Shown one piece after another: positions 15,225 to 23,159 of a stretch of 38,580 bases of DNA; position 1 is the stretch's first letter, and every line of letters begins with the position of its first letter. The stretch comes from Bacteroidota bacterium (lineage in GTDB: Bacteria > Bacteroidota > Bacteroidia > Chitinophagales > LD1), in the NCBI GenBank assembly GCA_016715625.1, contig JADJZU010000031.1, positions 1-38,580 on the forward strand, in the 5' to 3' direction. The translations under genes were made by a program, and so were the position numbers. Below the pieces are notes generated by a model. It was not told the origin of the DNA. It saw only the letters and a list, made by a program, of their open reading frames with translations, and did no database searches.

Positions 15225-18200
15225 CTAAGCCTTCTTTGTTTTTCTGTTCCACAAGTCCACCATTACTGGCGAAGCAATAAATATAGAAGAGTAGGTACCC
15301 ACCAGCAATCCGATAATCAAAGCAAACGAGAAGCCGCGGATAGGGGTGCCGCCAAACAGGAACAATACCAACGACACCACAAAAACGGTAAACACCGTCA
15401 TAATGGTTCTGCTCAACGTGGAGTTGATAGAGTCGTTCACGTTCTGCTCCAGCGTGCGGGTAGGGTGCAGGCCGATGAATTCGCGGATACGGTCAAATAC
15501 CACCACGGTATCGTTCACCGAGTAACCAATCAAGGTCAAAATAGCCGCCACAATGTTTTGGTCAATCTCCAGCGAGAAAGGCATAATGCCCTTGAACAAA
15601 GAGAAGATACCCAAAATCAAAATAGGGTCGTGAATCAAGGCCACAATAGCACCGGTCGCATATTCGAACCTGCGGAAACGCAGCAGGATGTATAAGAACA
15701 CACCGCCCAATCCAAACAGGATGGCCTTCCAGGCACTGCTGCGGATATCATCAGCTACAGAAGCTTCTACCTTAATGGAGCTCTTCACATTCTTCACCCG
15801 GAAATCGTCAAACACCGGTGTTTTTCCATAGATGGATTTAACGCCATTATAGATTTTTGCCTCAATAATGCTGTCGGTGTTTTCGCCTGTAGCATCAATC
15901 ATGTAAGCAGTGGTAATGGAAACGGTGTTGCTGCTGCCGTAGGTTTTCACAATCGGAGCGCCATCCAGTTCCTTCTCCAAAGCGCCACTGATTTGCTCGG
16001 TGGTCACATCCTTGTCAAACTGCACCACATAGCTTCTTCCGCCTTTAAAGTCTACCCCGAAATCGAACCCGAGGGTAAAGATAGAAGCCAGCGAAATCAG
16101 GAATACTATGATAGAGATGGAATAAGAAATCTTCTTCTTGCCTATAAAATCAATTTGCGTGCCTTTAAACAGGTTCGAAGTAAATTTTTTACCAAACTGA
16201 ACGTTGTAGCCTTTGTTAAACGCCCAGTCAAAAATCAGGTGCGATACCAGTACGGCTGTAAACAAAGAGGTCAACAGACCCACAAAGAGCGTAAACCCGA
16301 AACCATAGATAGGACCCAGACCAAACACCATCAGCACAATACTCACCACCATGGTGGTTAAGTTACCATCCACAATGGCGCTGTAGGAGTGCTGATAACC
16401 TTCTTCCACCGCCAGGCGCATGCCCTTGCCGCGGTGAATCTCCTCGCGGATACGCTCATTGATAATTACGTTGGCATCCACCGCCATGGCCAGGGTCAGA
16501 ATGATACCCGCCATAGCCGGCAGGGTAAACGCTGCACCAAACGAAATGAGGGCACATACCAGAATAAACAAGTTGAGCAACATGGCCGCATTGGCAATAA
16601 TGCCCGAAGTGCTGTAGTAGCCAATCATGAAGATAAACACCAATAAGAAACCAACCGCCAGCGACAACAGACCCGCACGGATAGACTCTTTACCCAAAGA
16701 AGGTCCCACAATCTGCTCTTCAATTACCACGGTTCTGGCTTCCAGCTTACCGCTCTTTAGGATGTTCGAAAGGTCAAGAGCTTCTTCCAGATCATCCAAT
16801 CCGTTAATCTCCGAAGAACCACCCGAAATCTTCTGCTGCACGGTAGGCGCAGAAATCACCCGGCTATCCAGCACAATGGCCACGCTGCGCTTAAAGTCTT
16901 TTCCGTTAATGCTGTTGCCGGTTACGGCTGCTTCGGTCAGTTTTTCCCATTTGCTGGCGCCCATGCTGTTCATGCGCATGTTCACGGTAAAGGTGCCGGT
17001 CACGGGGTCGTGTCCCTGGCTGGCATCTTTAATTACGTCTCCGGTGAGCGGAGCTTCAGGCGTGCTCGGGTTGGCTTTAATGGCATACATGGCATACACG
17101 CGCGAATCTTTCATAAACGGCTTAATGCCCCACAGCAATTTCAGGTCAGGAGGGAAGGCACTGCGCACCGCCTGGTTCGCCAGAATACGGTTGATGGCAG
17201 CGGTATCGTTACCCATCGCCAAACCTACTATAGGACCTTCGGCTACCTCGCCTTCGCGGCTCACGCGCAGTTCCAGCAAGCGGGCCAGCGGGCTCACGGT
17301 TTTATCCAGAGAGTCTTTCTTGCCGGTAGAGTCTTTATCGGCAGCCATAGACAGGGAATCAATCAGGCTCATTGGTTGTTTAGCAGAGTCAGCTACGGCT
17401 GCTACAGCAGTGGTGTCTTCCACTTTCTTAATAGCATTCAGAGTTTTGGCATTTTCAAAAGCCTGCACCATAAAGTTCACCACCTCGCGGTTGTCGTAGC
17501 AATCCCAAAACTCCAACTGCGCTGTTTGCTGCAAGAGTTTGCGTACACGGGTAGGGTCTTCTACACCCGGCAATTCAAGAATAATACGGCCTGAATTTTC
17601 CTGTAAAGAGATATTGGGAGAAGCCACACCAAACTGGTCGATACGGGTTTTCAATACCTGGAAGGTATTGCTGATGGCGCTCTTCATATCGGCACGCAAC
17701 ACGGCAATTACTTCCGCATTGGTAGAGTTGAAGTTGATTTTGCCTTGGTAAGCTTCTACCGGAGCAAAGATAGCGGCAATCTTGCCGTCTTTGTTCAGGG
17801 CTTCAAATTCCTTTTGAAACAGAGTCAGGAAATCCACATCCGCATTGCTTGACTGAGCTTTCACGGCATTGGTAATAGCCTGGTTAAACACCTGACTGCG
17901 GTTGTTATACGACAATTTGCGCAACACCTCGTCCTCACGGATTTCCAGAATAAGGCTCATACCGCCCTTCAGGTCCAATCCCAGTTTCAGGGAGTTATCG
18001 CGGCAAAAACGATAGCTCGGTCCGCCTTCCCATCCGGAGATGATAGACAGGCCCTGCACAGAATCCAGATAACCTCTGCGGTAGTAGTTGGTCAGTTTTT
18101 CAATAGAGTCAGAATAAGCAACAGCTGCATCACCGGTAAGGGTGTTGGTAACAGTTCCGGTTCTTTTCTGAGCATAAGCCGCAGCATCGGATTCCACCGA

Positions 18201-18290
18201 GCGGGCTAAAAATGTAAATGACAGTTGAAGAAGACAGGCAAAAATCAGAATGATTGTAAACGCCTTAATAACACCTTTGAGGTTCTGCAT
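15225..18290 (-). CDS. secDF: fused protein translocase subunit SecDF
   Basis: A 1021-residue fusion of SecD and SecF, inner-membrane proteins that use the proton gradient to pull preproteins through SecYEG. SecD half: first helix at 7-29, GLDLKGG at 104-110, a long periplasmic domain, then the membrane block with AMAVDANVIINERIREE at about 600-616. SecF half: GVDFKGG near residue 743 and SVNDTVVVFDRIRE at about 922-935. Both halves carry the diagnostic loops and about 12 helices are expected. The periplasmic insert around residues 270-330, rich in Ala/Asp/Lys/Ser, is larger than in enteric SecD. Fusion is common in Bacteroidota. The ATG at 18290 fits the first helix. Confidence 0.97.
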   Translation of the reverse strand: MQNLKGVIKAFTIILIFACLLQLSFTFLARSVESDAAAYAQKRTGTVTNTLTGDAAVAYSDSIEKLTNYYRRGYLDSVQGLSIISGWEGGPSYRFCRDNSLKLGLDLKGGMSLILEIREDEVLRKLSYNNRSQVFNQAITNAVKAQSSNADVDFLTLFQKEFEALNKDGKIAAIFAPVEAYQGKINFNSTNAEVIAVLRADMKSAISNTFQVLKTRIDQFGVASPNISLQENSGRIILELPGVEDPTRVRKLLQQTAQLEFWDCYDNREVVNFMVQAFENAKTLNAIKKVEDTTAVAAVADSAKQPMSLIDSLSMAADKDSTGKKDSLDKTVSPLARLLELRVSREGEVAEGPIVGLAMGNDTAAINRILANQAVRSAFPPDLKLLWGIKPFMKDSRVYAMYAIKANPSTPEAPLTGDVIKDASQGHDPVTGTFTVNMRMNSMGASKWEKLTEAAVTGNSINGKDFKRSVAIVLDSRVISAPTVQQKISGGSSEINGLDDLEEALDLSNILKSGKLEARTVVIEEQIVGPSLGKESIRAGLLSLAVGFLLVFIFMIGYYSTSGIIANAAMLLNLFILVCALISFGAAFTLPAMAGIILTLAMAVDANVIINERIREEIHRGKGMRLAVEEGYQHSYSAIVDGNLTTMVVSIVLMVFGLGPIYGFGFTLFVGLLTSLFTAVLVSHLIFDWAFNKGYNVQFGKKFTSNLFKGTQIDFIGKKKISYSISIIVFLISLASIFTLGFDFGVDFKGGRSYVVQFDKDVTTEQISGALEKELDGAPIVKTYGSSNTVSITTAYMIDATGENTDSIIEAKIYNGVKSIYGKTPVFDDFRVKNVKSSIKVEASVADDIRSSAWKAILFGLGGVFLYILLRFRRFEYATGAIVALIHDPILILGIFSLFKGIMPFSLEIDQNIVAAILTLIGYSVNDTVVVFDRIREFIGLHPTRTLEQNVNDSINSTLSRTIMTVFTVFVVSLVLFLFGGTPIRGFSFALIIGLLVGTYSSIFIASPVMVDLWNRKTKKA

Positions 18291-18315
18291 CGTTTTGGTT
18301 TTAAAAAATGGAGCG

Positions 18316-18323
18316 CAAATCTA
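18316..18323 (-). promoter_or_regulatory. candidate -7 promoter element of secDF (TAGATTTG)
   Basis: A perfect TAnnTTTG match on the minus strand, 25 bases before the secDF ATG, in the divergent secDF-folB gap. No good -33 TTTG is present at the expected distance. Confidence 0.5.
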
Positions 18324-18419
18324 TCAGAGTTTTGAAATTATAGAAGCGATTGCGAACCTATCTTGTAAACAAAGTGCTATTTGGGCAGAGAAATTATTTT
18401 CGTCCCAAAAAAAGCACGT

Positions 18420-18770
18420 ATGGGATGGATAGCCATGGAGGGTTTGCAGTTTTACGCACATCACGGATACTACAAAGAAGAGCAGGTGCTGGGCGGAAAG
18501 TACACCGTAGATATATATATGACCGTAGATACCACCGAAGCCGCTGCCACCGATGATTTAAAAAAGACCATCAACTACGAAGAAGTGTACCGGATAGCCA
18601 AAACCGAAATGGAAGTTCACTCCAGGTTAATAGAGCACGTGTGCCAGCGCATATTGCAGCGGGTGCAGCAGGGCTTTCCGCAAATACAGCACTTAAAAGT
18701 AAGAGTAAGCAAACACAATCCGCCTCTGAAGGGAAGTGTAGAGCGGGTATCGGTAGAATTAGAAGCATAG
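18420..18770 (+). CDS. folB: dihydroneopterin aldolase
   Basis: A 116-residue enzyme of folate synthesis that cleaves 7,8-dihydroneopterin to 6-hydroxymethyl-dihydropterin and glycolaldehyde. Family marks are MEGLQFYAHHGYYKEEQ at residues 6-22 (catalytic Glu at 20 or 21), the pterin-site Tyr in TINYEEV at 50-56, LIEHVCQRI at 70-78 with Glu72, and the catalytic Lys in KHNPPLKG at 98-105. It is the usual length. The ATG at 18420 or the one at 18435 (MEGLQ) could be the start; the frame is open a little further up. It is divergent from secDF. Confidence 0.93.
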   Translation: MGWIAMEGLQFYAHHGYYKEEQVLGGKYTVDIYMTVDTTEAAATDDLKKTINYEEVYRIAKTEMEVHSRLIEHVCQRILQRVQQGFPQIQHLKVRVSKHNPPLKGSVERVSVELEA

Positions 18771-18796
18771 CGATTAGGAGAATTTGAAAACTCTCC

Positions 18797-18804
18797 TACA
18801 TTTG
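18797..18804 (+). promoter_or_regulatory. -7 promoter element of tRNA-Cys (TACATTTG)
   Basis: A perfect TAnnTTTG match ending 18 bases before the first base of the tRNA, the distance expected for a short-leader tRNA promoter. A TTTG at 18783-18786 is nearer than the usual -33 spacing. Confidence 0.6.
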
Positions 18805-18822
18805 CGCCTCTCATTACAATAA

Positions 18823-18893
18823 GGTCGGATGGCCGAGCGGTTAGGCAGAGCTCTGCAAAAGCTCGTACAGCGGTTCAAATCCGCTTCCGACCT
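18823..18893 (+). tRNA. tRNA-Cys (anticodon GCA)
   Basis: A complete 71-base cloverleaf. The acceptor stem is GGTCGGA paired with TCCGACC, the D stem GCC/GGC, and the anticodon stem GAGCT/AGCTC around loop CTGCAAA, which gives anticodon GCA. The variable loop is GTAC and the T stem AGCGG/CCGCT with loop TTCAAAT. The discriminator base is U, an identity element of cysteine tRNAs. The terminal CCA is not encoded. Confidence 0.97.
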
Positions 18894-18899
18894 CACACA

Positions 18900-18934
18900 A
18901 AAAAGCGCTGAGCACAAAACTCAGCGCTTTTTTT
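18900..18934 (+). terminator. intrinsic terminator after tRNA-Cys
   Basis: AGCGCTGAG (18904-18912) pairs with CTCAGCGCT (18920-18928) around a seven-base loop, followed by six further T residues. It begins seven bases after the tRNA. An A-run on the other side would let it work in both directions. Confidence 0.88.
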
Positions 18935-18962
18935 ATGCGCCACCGGACAGGAGGGAGGATAT

Positions 18963-18991
18963 AAAAAAGCGAGCCTTACGGAGCTCGCTTT
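18963..18991 (-). terminator. intrinsic terminator of the Asn-rich secreted protein gene
   Basis: On the minus strand AAAGCGAGC pairs with GCTCGCTTT (9 bp) around an eight-base loop, followed by further T residues. It lies 25 bases beyond the stop at 19016. Confidence 0.8.
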
Positions 18992-19015
18992 GTAATGGTA
19001 GCCTGTTCTAAATCT

Positions 19016-19861
19016 TTATTCGGTAACCATGCTGTAAGCGGTAGCAAAAGGTGCTTTTGCGCTGGCGATAGGCAAAGTAGTTTCTTCGCCCATAGTGCTG
19101 ATAGCTTTTACACGGTAGTAAGTAATGTCGCTGTTGATTTTGGTATCGGTATAGTTAAATCCGTTGGCAGTTGCTGAAACCATATCTACTAACTGGAAGT
19201 TTTTGCCATCGTTGCTTTTTTCTACGCTGTAAAGAGATACGTTGTTCAATGCTCCGGCTACAGAAAGTTCCACCGCGTTGTTTTTAAGATTAGCGTTCAA
19301 AGTAGCTGTAGTAGAAGCAGTAGTAGCGTTCTCGATAGCATTTCCGTAGAAAACTCTCACATCGTTTCCGAATTTTGCAGAAGTAGAATTGCTGATTACG
19401 TTGTTTACAAAATAAGCTCCGCTTTTGCCGGCTGCAGTGCCGCTGATGTTGCTGAAGTTGTTTCCGGCAACCATATTGTTGTTGTTGTCAATAGAAGCTC
19501 TGTTTTCAATGTTGCCCATAGCTTCCATAATCATATTGTTGTTAACGGTGCCTTCGTTGATGATGTTTTTCAATACGGTGTTTCCGTTGTTTACAAATTT
19601 TCCGCCTTTAGCTATCACCAGGTCTTTCATACCTATCAGGCTAGCGCCTTTTTCTACCTGCAATGTTCCTTCCACTACGAGTGAAGTGTTTACAGTCATG
19701 TTTCCGGTTACAATCACCACATCATTAGCGTGGATAGTAGCACCTACATATTCGTTGTTCCAAACTTTAGAATCGCTCCATTTGCCGGAACCTACTGTAT
19801 AAGTTTTAGCGAAAGAAGCGGTGGTAGCGAGGATGGCGAGGATGGTGTAAACTTTTTTCAT
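19016..19861 (-). CDS. secreted Asn/Ala-rich surface protein of unknown function
   Basis: A 281-residue exported protein. Residues 1-18 are a signal peptide (MKKVYTILAILATTASFA). Residues 20-110 carry short beta-helix-like turns (GKWSDSKVW, NDVVIVTGNMTV, GTLQVEKGASL, KGGKFVNNGNTV) typical of right-handed parallel beta-solenoid surface proteins. Residues 110-170 are Asn-rich. The last 90 residues look like a fibronectin type III module (YSVEKSNDGKNFQLV; ITYYRVKAIS), as often found before T9SS sorting domains, but the sorting domain itself is absent: the protein ends soon after. It could be a shortened T9SS cargo or stay in the periplasm. No family was recognised. Confidence 0.78.
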   Translation of the reverse strand: MKKVYTILAILATTASFAKTYTVGSGKWSDSKVWNNEYVGATIHANDVVIVTGNMTVNTSLVVEGTLQVEKGASLIGMKDLVIAKGGKFVNNGNTVLKNIINEGTVNNNMIMEAMGNIENRASIDNNNNMVAGNNFSNISGTAAGKSGAYFVNNVISNSTSAKFGNDVRVFYGNAIENATTASTTATLNANLKNNAVELSVAGALNNVSLYSVEKSNDGKNFQLVDMVSATANGFNYTDTKINSDITYYRVKAISTMGEETTLPIASAKAPFATAYSMVTE

Positions 19862-19973
19862 AACTGCTGTTTTTTTGCGTGTTATGTCTAGGTTTACGGC
19901 ATCGGTTTCCGAAAGGTTACATCCGGCTCAAAATAATTTTTACATGAAGGGGAATAAGAAGAGTCTTTTGCTG

Positions 19974-21278
19974 CTAACCAAGATGCTGGAGCAGATAAAC
20001 GCTGATGGCAAAGCACACAAGAGCCGCCCCCGAAAAAAGAGCGTATTCCCATATCTTTAGATAACTACTCAAATGGATACCATATTTATAGCGCGCTACG
20101 AGTATCAAAAAGGCTTTATCTACACAAAAGGCCACCAATGTGCCGGCAGCAATGCCCGGCAGTCCCATGATACCGGATAGGTAAATACTTAAACTTACAT
20201 TAATGGTAATTTCCAAAATGGACGAAACCACTAGGTATTTACCATGCCCCATTGCTGTGAGGATAGTTTGAGGAAAAACCAAACGAGGAATTACCAGCAG
20301 CAGATAAATGTTAAAAATGAGCGAACTGTAGATAAAACTCTCGTTAAAGAGATGCTTGAATAAAACGGGACTCAGCAGCATCAGCAGCATGGAAAGGGGA
20401 AAAAACCATCGCATCAGGGAGGTGCTTTTTTGCCTTAGCTGCCCCAAGCCACCGGTTAAGTTACCGGCCAAAGCAGGTATCATAGCCGTACTAAACGTAT
20501 TAGCAATAATCAGCAAAACCGGCAGTTCTTTAGCGCCATACCGATAAATGGCAAAGTGCATATTATCAAACCGGGCTTTCACAATCAAACCATCTATATA
20601 CTCCGAAGAGCCACTGATAAGGATAGACAGCACCATTGGAATTGCTGTGAATAATAAAATACTTATCTGCTTAAAATCAATAGAATACAAAGAATATCTC
20701 CACAATAACATGAATACAATCAGGAACTTAAGCACGGCAATGGCCAGCAGTCCGTAGAGCGAGTATTCAATGGGCAAATTAAGCCCAACGGGCAACAAAG
20801 TAGCCACCATCATACTAAAGGAAAGTAACAGGCCGTAATAGAGCAAGCCCTCGCGTTTGTTCTTGAGCCACAAGATATATTCAATCAAAAAGCCCGGGGT
20901 ATTAAAAAGAATATAAATGCTGACGAGTCGCAGAATGCTGCTTTCTAATTGAATTCCGGCTAATTCTGTAACGAATGAAGAGAAAAGAAACAAAATGGTT
21001 CCCATCAGCACCCCAACTGCACTCAAAACCAGAAATGTGCTAAAAAAAAGTCGGTTTTGAGCTTCTGTATCGGATTTACCATAGTTGGTCATCAGCGCGT
21101 TGATGATTCCGCTAACCCAGAAAAATGTAAGCAATCCACTCCACAGAAGAAAGGTTTCAAATCGACCAATATCGGAAGGGATAATTCCAAGTTTTGCCAG
21201 ACCAACGCCTATCATTATTAGCGTTCCATACCGAATCACCTGAAATATCTGTAAAGAAGAAATATTAGAGCTGCTCAA
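19974..21278 (-). CDS. polysaccharide/oligosaccharide flippase, Wzx-like (MATE superfamily)
   Basis: A 434-residue inner-membrane protein with about 12 hydrophobic helices, in the same broad family as the flippase at 2504-3694 but not close to it in sequence. Features such as PVLLIIANTFSTAMIPALAGNLTG and the helix-rich layout fit lipid-linked oligosaccharide flippases. The start must be the TTG at 21278: an in-frame stop lies three codons upstream and the next ATG falls inside helix 1. A perfect -7 element sits just upstream. No sugar-transfer genes adjoin it. It may serve envelope glycan or glycoprotein assembly for the neighbouring surface proteins, which is inference. Confidence 0.78.
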   Translation of the reverse strand: MSSSNISSLQIFQVIRYGTLIMIGVGLAKLGIIPSDIGRFETFLLWSGLLTFFWVSGIINALMTNYGKSDTEAQNRLFFSTFLVLSAVGVLMGTILFLFSSFVTELAGIQLESSILRLVSIYILFNTPGFLIEYILWLKNKREGLLYYGLLLSFSMMVATLLPVGLNLPIEYSLYGLLAIAVLKFLIVFMLLWRYSLYSIDFKQISILLFTAIPMVLSILISGSSEYIDGLIVKARFDNMHFAIYRYGAKELPVLLIIANTFSTAMIPALAGNLTGGLGQLRQKSTSLMRWFFPLSMLLMLLSPVLFKHLFNESFIYSSLIFNIYLLLVIPRLVFPQTILTAMGHGKYLVVSSILEITINVSLSIYLSGIMGLPGIAAGTLVAFCVDKAFLILVARYKYGIHLSSYLKIWEYALFSGAALVCFAISVYLLQHLG

Positions 21279-21299
21279 TTGATTTATTCAATTTCTATT

Positions 21300-21307
21300 C
21301 AAAAGTA
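21300..21307 (-). promoter_or_regulatory. candidate -7 promoter element of the flippase gene (TACTTTTG)
   Basis: A perfect TAnnTTTG match on the minus strand, 21 bases before the TTG start at 21278. The triplet CTG lies about 20 bases upstream where TTG would be expected. The position supports the TTG start. Confidence 0.5.
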
Positions 21308-21391
21308 TCCTTTTAACGCGTTTAATACAGTTTTTCCTCTATATGCCAGTTCTATTTACACCTATAATTTATGTTATGTAAAGTATAATTT

Positions 21392-21423
21392 GGAAAAGAA
21401 AGGGTGGTCTTATACCACCCTTT
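21392..21423 (-). terminator. intrinsic terminator of the TPR protein gene
   Basis: A perfect 10-bp stem, AAAGGGTGGT with ACCACCCTTT (21414-21423 and 21399-21408), around a five-base loop, followed on the minus strand by a T-rich tract. It starts seven bases beyond the stop at 21430. Confidence 0.8.
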
Positions 21424-21429
21424 AGAAAC

Positions 21430-22581
21430 TTATTGAGTTTTCAACTCTATCTGTTTCAGGTTACGCTCAATCAGTTGATCTTCCGGAGATAATTCTTTTG
21501 CCTTCACAAAGTATGGTTTTGCTTTTAGCAGAAAGTCCTTCTGCTTTAATTTAATCTCGTCATACTTTTTAGAATCAGCAGCACTGTTGCCCAGTTTGTC
21601 AATATCCGCATTGAGCTTGTTAGCCTGGCTTACATAGTAAGCACCCAGGTTATTCCAGGCTTTGCTGCTTTTCGGATTTACTTCGATGGTTCTGTTGTAG
21701 TAAAAAACTATAGAATCTTCGTTTCTTATTTTCTCGTTTTCATAAGCCAATCCTTTAATAAACAATGCTTCCGCATTGTTTGGATTTACTTCCAAAAGAC
21801 TATTCAGGTAATTTAAACCCTCTACATATTTCTGCTCATCCAGATAAAAATTCAGCTTCTCAATCAATAAGTTTGCGTCTTTAGAATATTTCTGAAGGCC
21901 TTCGTCAATAATCTTCATCGCATCTTCTTTCTTACCGGCTTTCTTCAAAAACGACCCCAACTTTACATAAGTAGCCGTGTCAGCTTTTCCGGCATCCTTC
22001 ATTTCAGTAAGAATTTTAATGGCCCCTTCGATATTCCCGGCCAAATCTGCACAGGTTGCTGCATTTCTTAAAGAATTTAGTGGCTCTATCGGGCTTTTTT
22101 GCGATTTGAACTCAAAAACCTTAGCCAGGTTACCTACTTCGTAAAAGTATTTCTCGGCCTGAGCAAAATTCTTCTGTTCATAACTGTTAATGGCTTCATT
22201 ATAAAGCTGGCGAATGGCAGCATCGGCAGATTTGAGGGCATCGCTCCAGTCGCGGAACTTCGGGTCGTTCATATCTTTGAGTTTCACAAAAGCTTTGGAT
22301 GCCTCAAACGCAGCAAACGGATACTTAGGGGCTAAGGTTTTGTCGGTGCTGATGAGCGTATAAAGCTGAGCCCTGTAGTAGAATGTTTTGGACAAAAGAG
22401 AAGTCTTTTCATGCACCGCTGCTTCATCGGAACATTTAATAGCCCGCTCCAATTCATTAAAATCACCGCCTTGGGTCATATAATATTGTAGCGCATTGCT
22501 TACGCAAATATTATTGCCGTCCTGGGCTTGCAGAACTACGGTTGTAAGCGCTAAACAAAATAGGAAAATTGTTTTGTTCAT
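21430..22581 (-). CDS. exported TPR-repeat protein
   Basis: A 383-residue protein. Residues 1-19 are a signal peptide (MNKTIFLFCLALTTVVLQAQ). The remainder is helical, with recognisable tetratricopeptide motifs: TYVKLGSFLKKAGKKEDAM, then GLNYLNSLLEVNPNNAEALF and YNRTIEVNPKSSKAWNNLG. The last helix ends in LSPEDQLIERNLKQIELK. Such proteins are common envelope scaffolds in Bacteroidota. No enzymatic motif is present and its partner is unknown. It has its own terminator. Neighbours on the same strand are a flippase downstream and small and large secreted proteins upstream. Confidence 0.82.
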   Translation of the reverse strand: MNKTIFLFCLALTTVVLQAQDGNNICVSNALQYYMTQGGDFNELERAIKCSDEAAVHEKTSLLSKTFYYRAQLYTLISTDKTLAPKYPFAAFEASKAFVKLKDMNDPKFRDWSDALKSADAAIRQLYNEAINSYEQKNFAQAEKYFYEVGNLAKVFEFKSQKSPIEPLNSLRNAATCADLAGNIEGAIKILTEMKDAGKADTATYVKLGSFLKKAGKKEDAMKIIDEGLQKYSKDANLLIEKLNFYLDEQKYVEGLNYLNSLLEVNPNNAEALFIKGLAYENEKIRNEDSIVFYYNRTIEVNPKSSKAWNNLGAYYVSQANKLNADIDKLGNSAADSKKYDEIKLKQKDFLLKAKPYFVKAKELSPEDQLIERNLKQIELKTQ

Positions 22582-22688
22582 TTATTTGATATTTAATTGT
22601 TTATGATTTATTACTTACTTCCCAAGTTTAATATTTACAGCTTTGCTTTTTATCTGTAAATTATTTCTTATCAATAGTCATTCCACCT

Positions 22689-23009
22689 TTACTTCCCTTC
22701 ACTTCCACTCCTTTTTTTATCCACTGAGGCACCATTGCCAGAAGGAGTTTGGCCCTCGCCTTGTTTATCTGCACTTACCCCTGCCCCATTACCATTCTTA
22801 ATACTGGTTCCAGTCTTATTCACGGTTGCTGCCCCTCCCTTAGTTCCCGTGGCACTGGCCCCGGAACTATTTACTGCTCCTCTCCCTCCTGAGTTTACGA
22901 CCGAAGCTTCTTTCTTGTTAACGGTTACCGAAGATTGAGCAACGCTTTGCTGAGCGACCAACGTAAAGCAGAAGAAAAGTGCTGTTAATTTCAAAAGATG
23001 GCCATTCAT
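22689..23009 (-). CDS. small secreted Gly/Ser/Asn/Lys-rich low-complexity protein
   Basis: A 106-residue protein. Residues 1-25 are a signal peptide (NGHLLKLTALFFCFTLVAQQ, then SVAQ). The rest is built of short related units: SVTVNKKEASVVNSGG, AVNSSGASATGTKGG, ATVNKTGTSIKNGNG, AGVSADKQGEGQTPSGNG. It has few hydrophobic residues and no cysteine, so the mature form should be unfolded, basic and soluble. No family is recognised. It lies between the large adhesin gene and the TPR gene, on the same strand, and could be a matrix or spacer protein. The signal peptide and intact frame argue that it is real. Confidence 0.6.
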   Translation of the reverse strand: MNGHLLKLTALFFCFTLVAQQSVAQSSVTVNKKEASVVNSGGRGAVNSSGASATGTKGGAATVNKTGTSIKNGNGAGVSADKQGEGQTPSGNGASVDKKRSGSEGK

Positions 23010-23102
23010 AGAAAGCTGGTTTTATGGTGTGAAAATATAAATAGGCAATTAATTCAAAACTGTGCCAAAAATCCAATTTTAAGGTTTTGCCCCTTTTACC
23101 CC

Positions 23103-23137
23103 CAAAAAAAAGCCCGCCTAAATTTTAGGCGGGCTTT
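23103..23137 (-). terminator. intrinsic terminator of the adhesin gene
   Basis: On the minus strand GCCCGCCTA pairs with TAGGCGGGC around an AT-rich loop, followed by seven or more T residues. It starts about 22 bases beyond the stop at 23160. Flanking A and T runs make the whole element nearly palindromic. Confidence 0.88.
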
Positions 23138-23159
23138 AGGATGACCTACTAGTTCGTTT

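Noticed and set aside
16627..17499. Plus-strand open frame of 290 codons opposite secDF
   Set aside because: Fully antisense to a well-conserved secDF region; Ser/Leu/Arg-rich with no domain.
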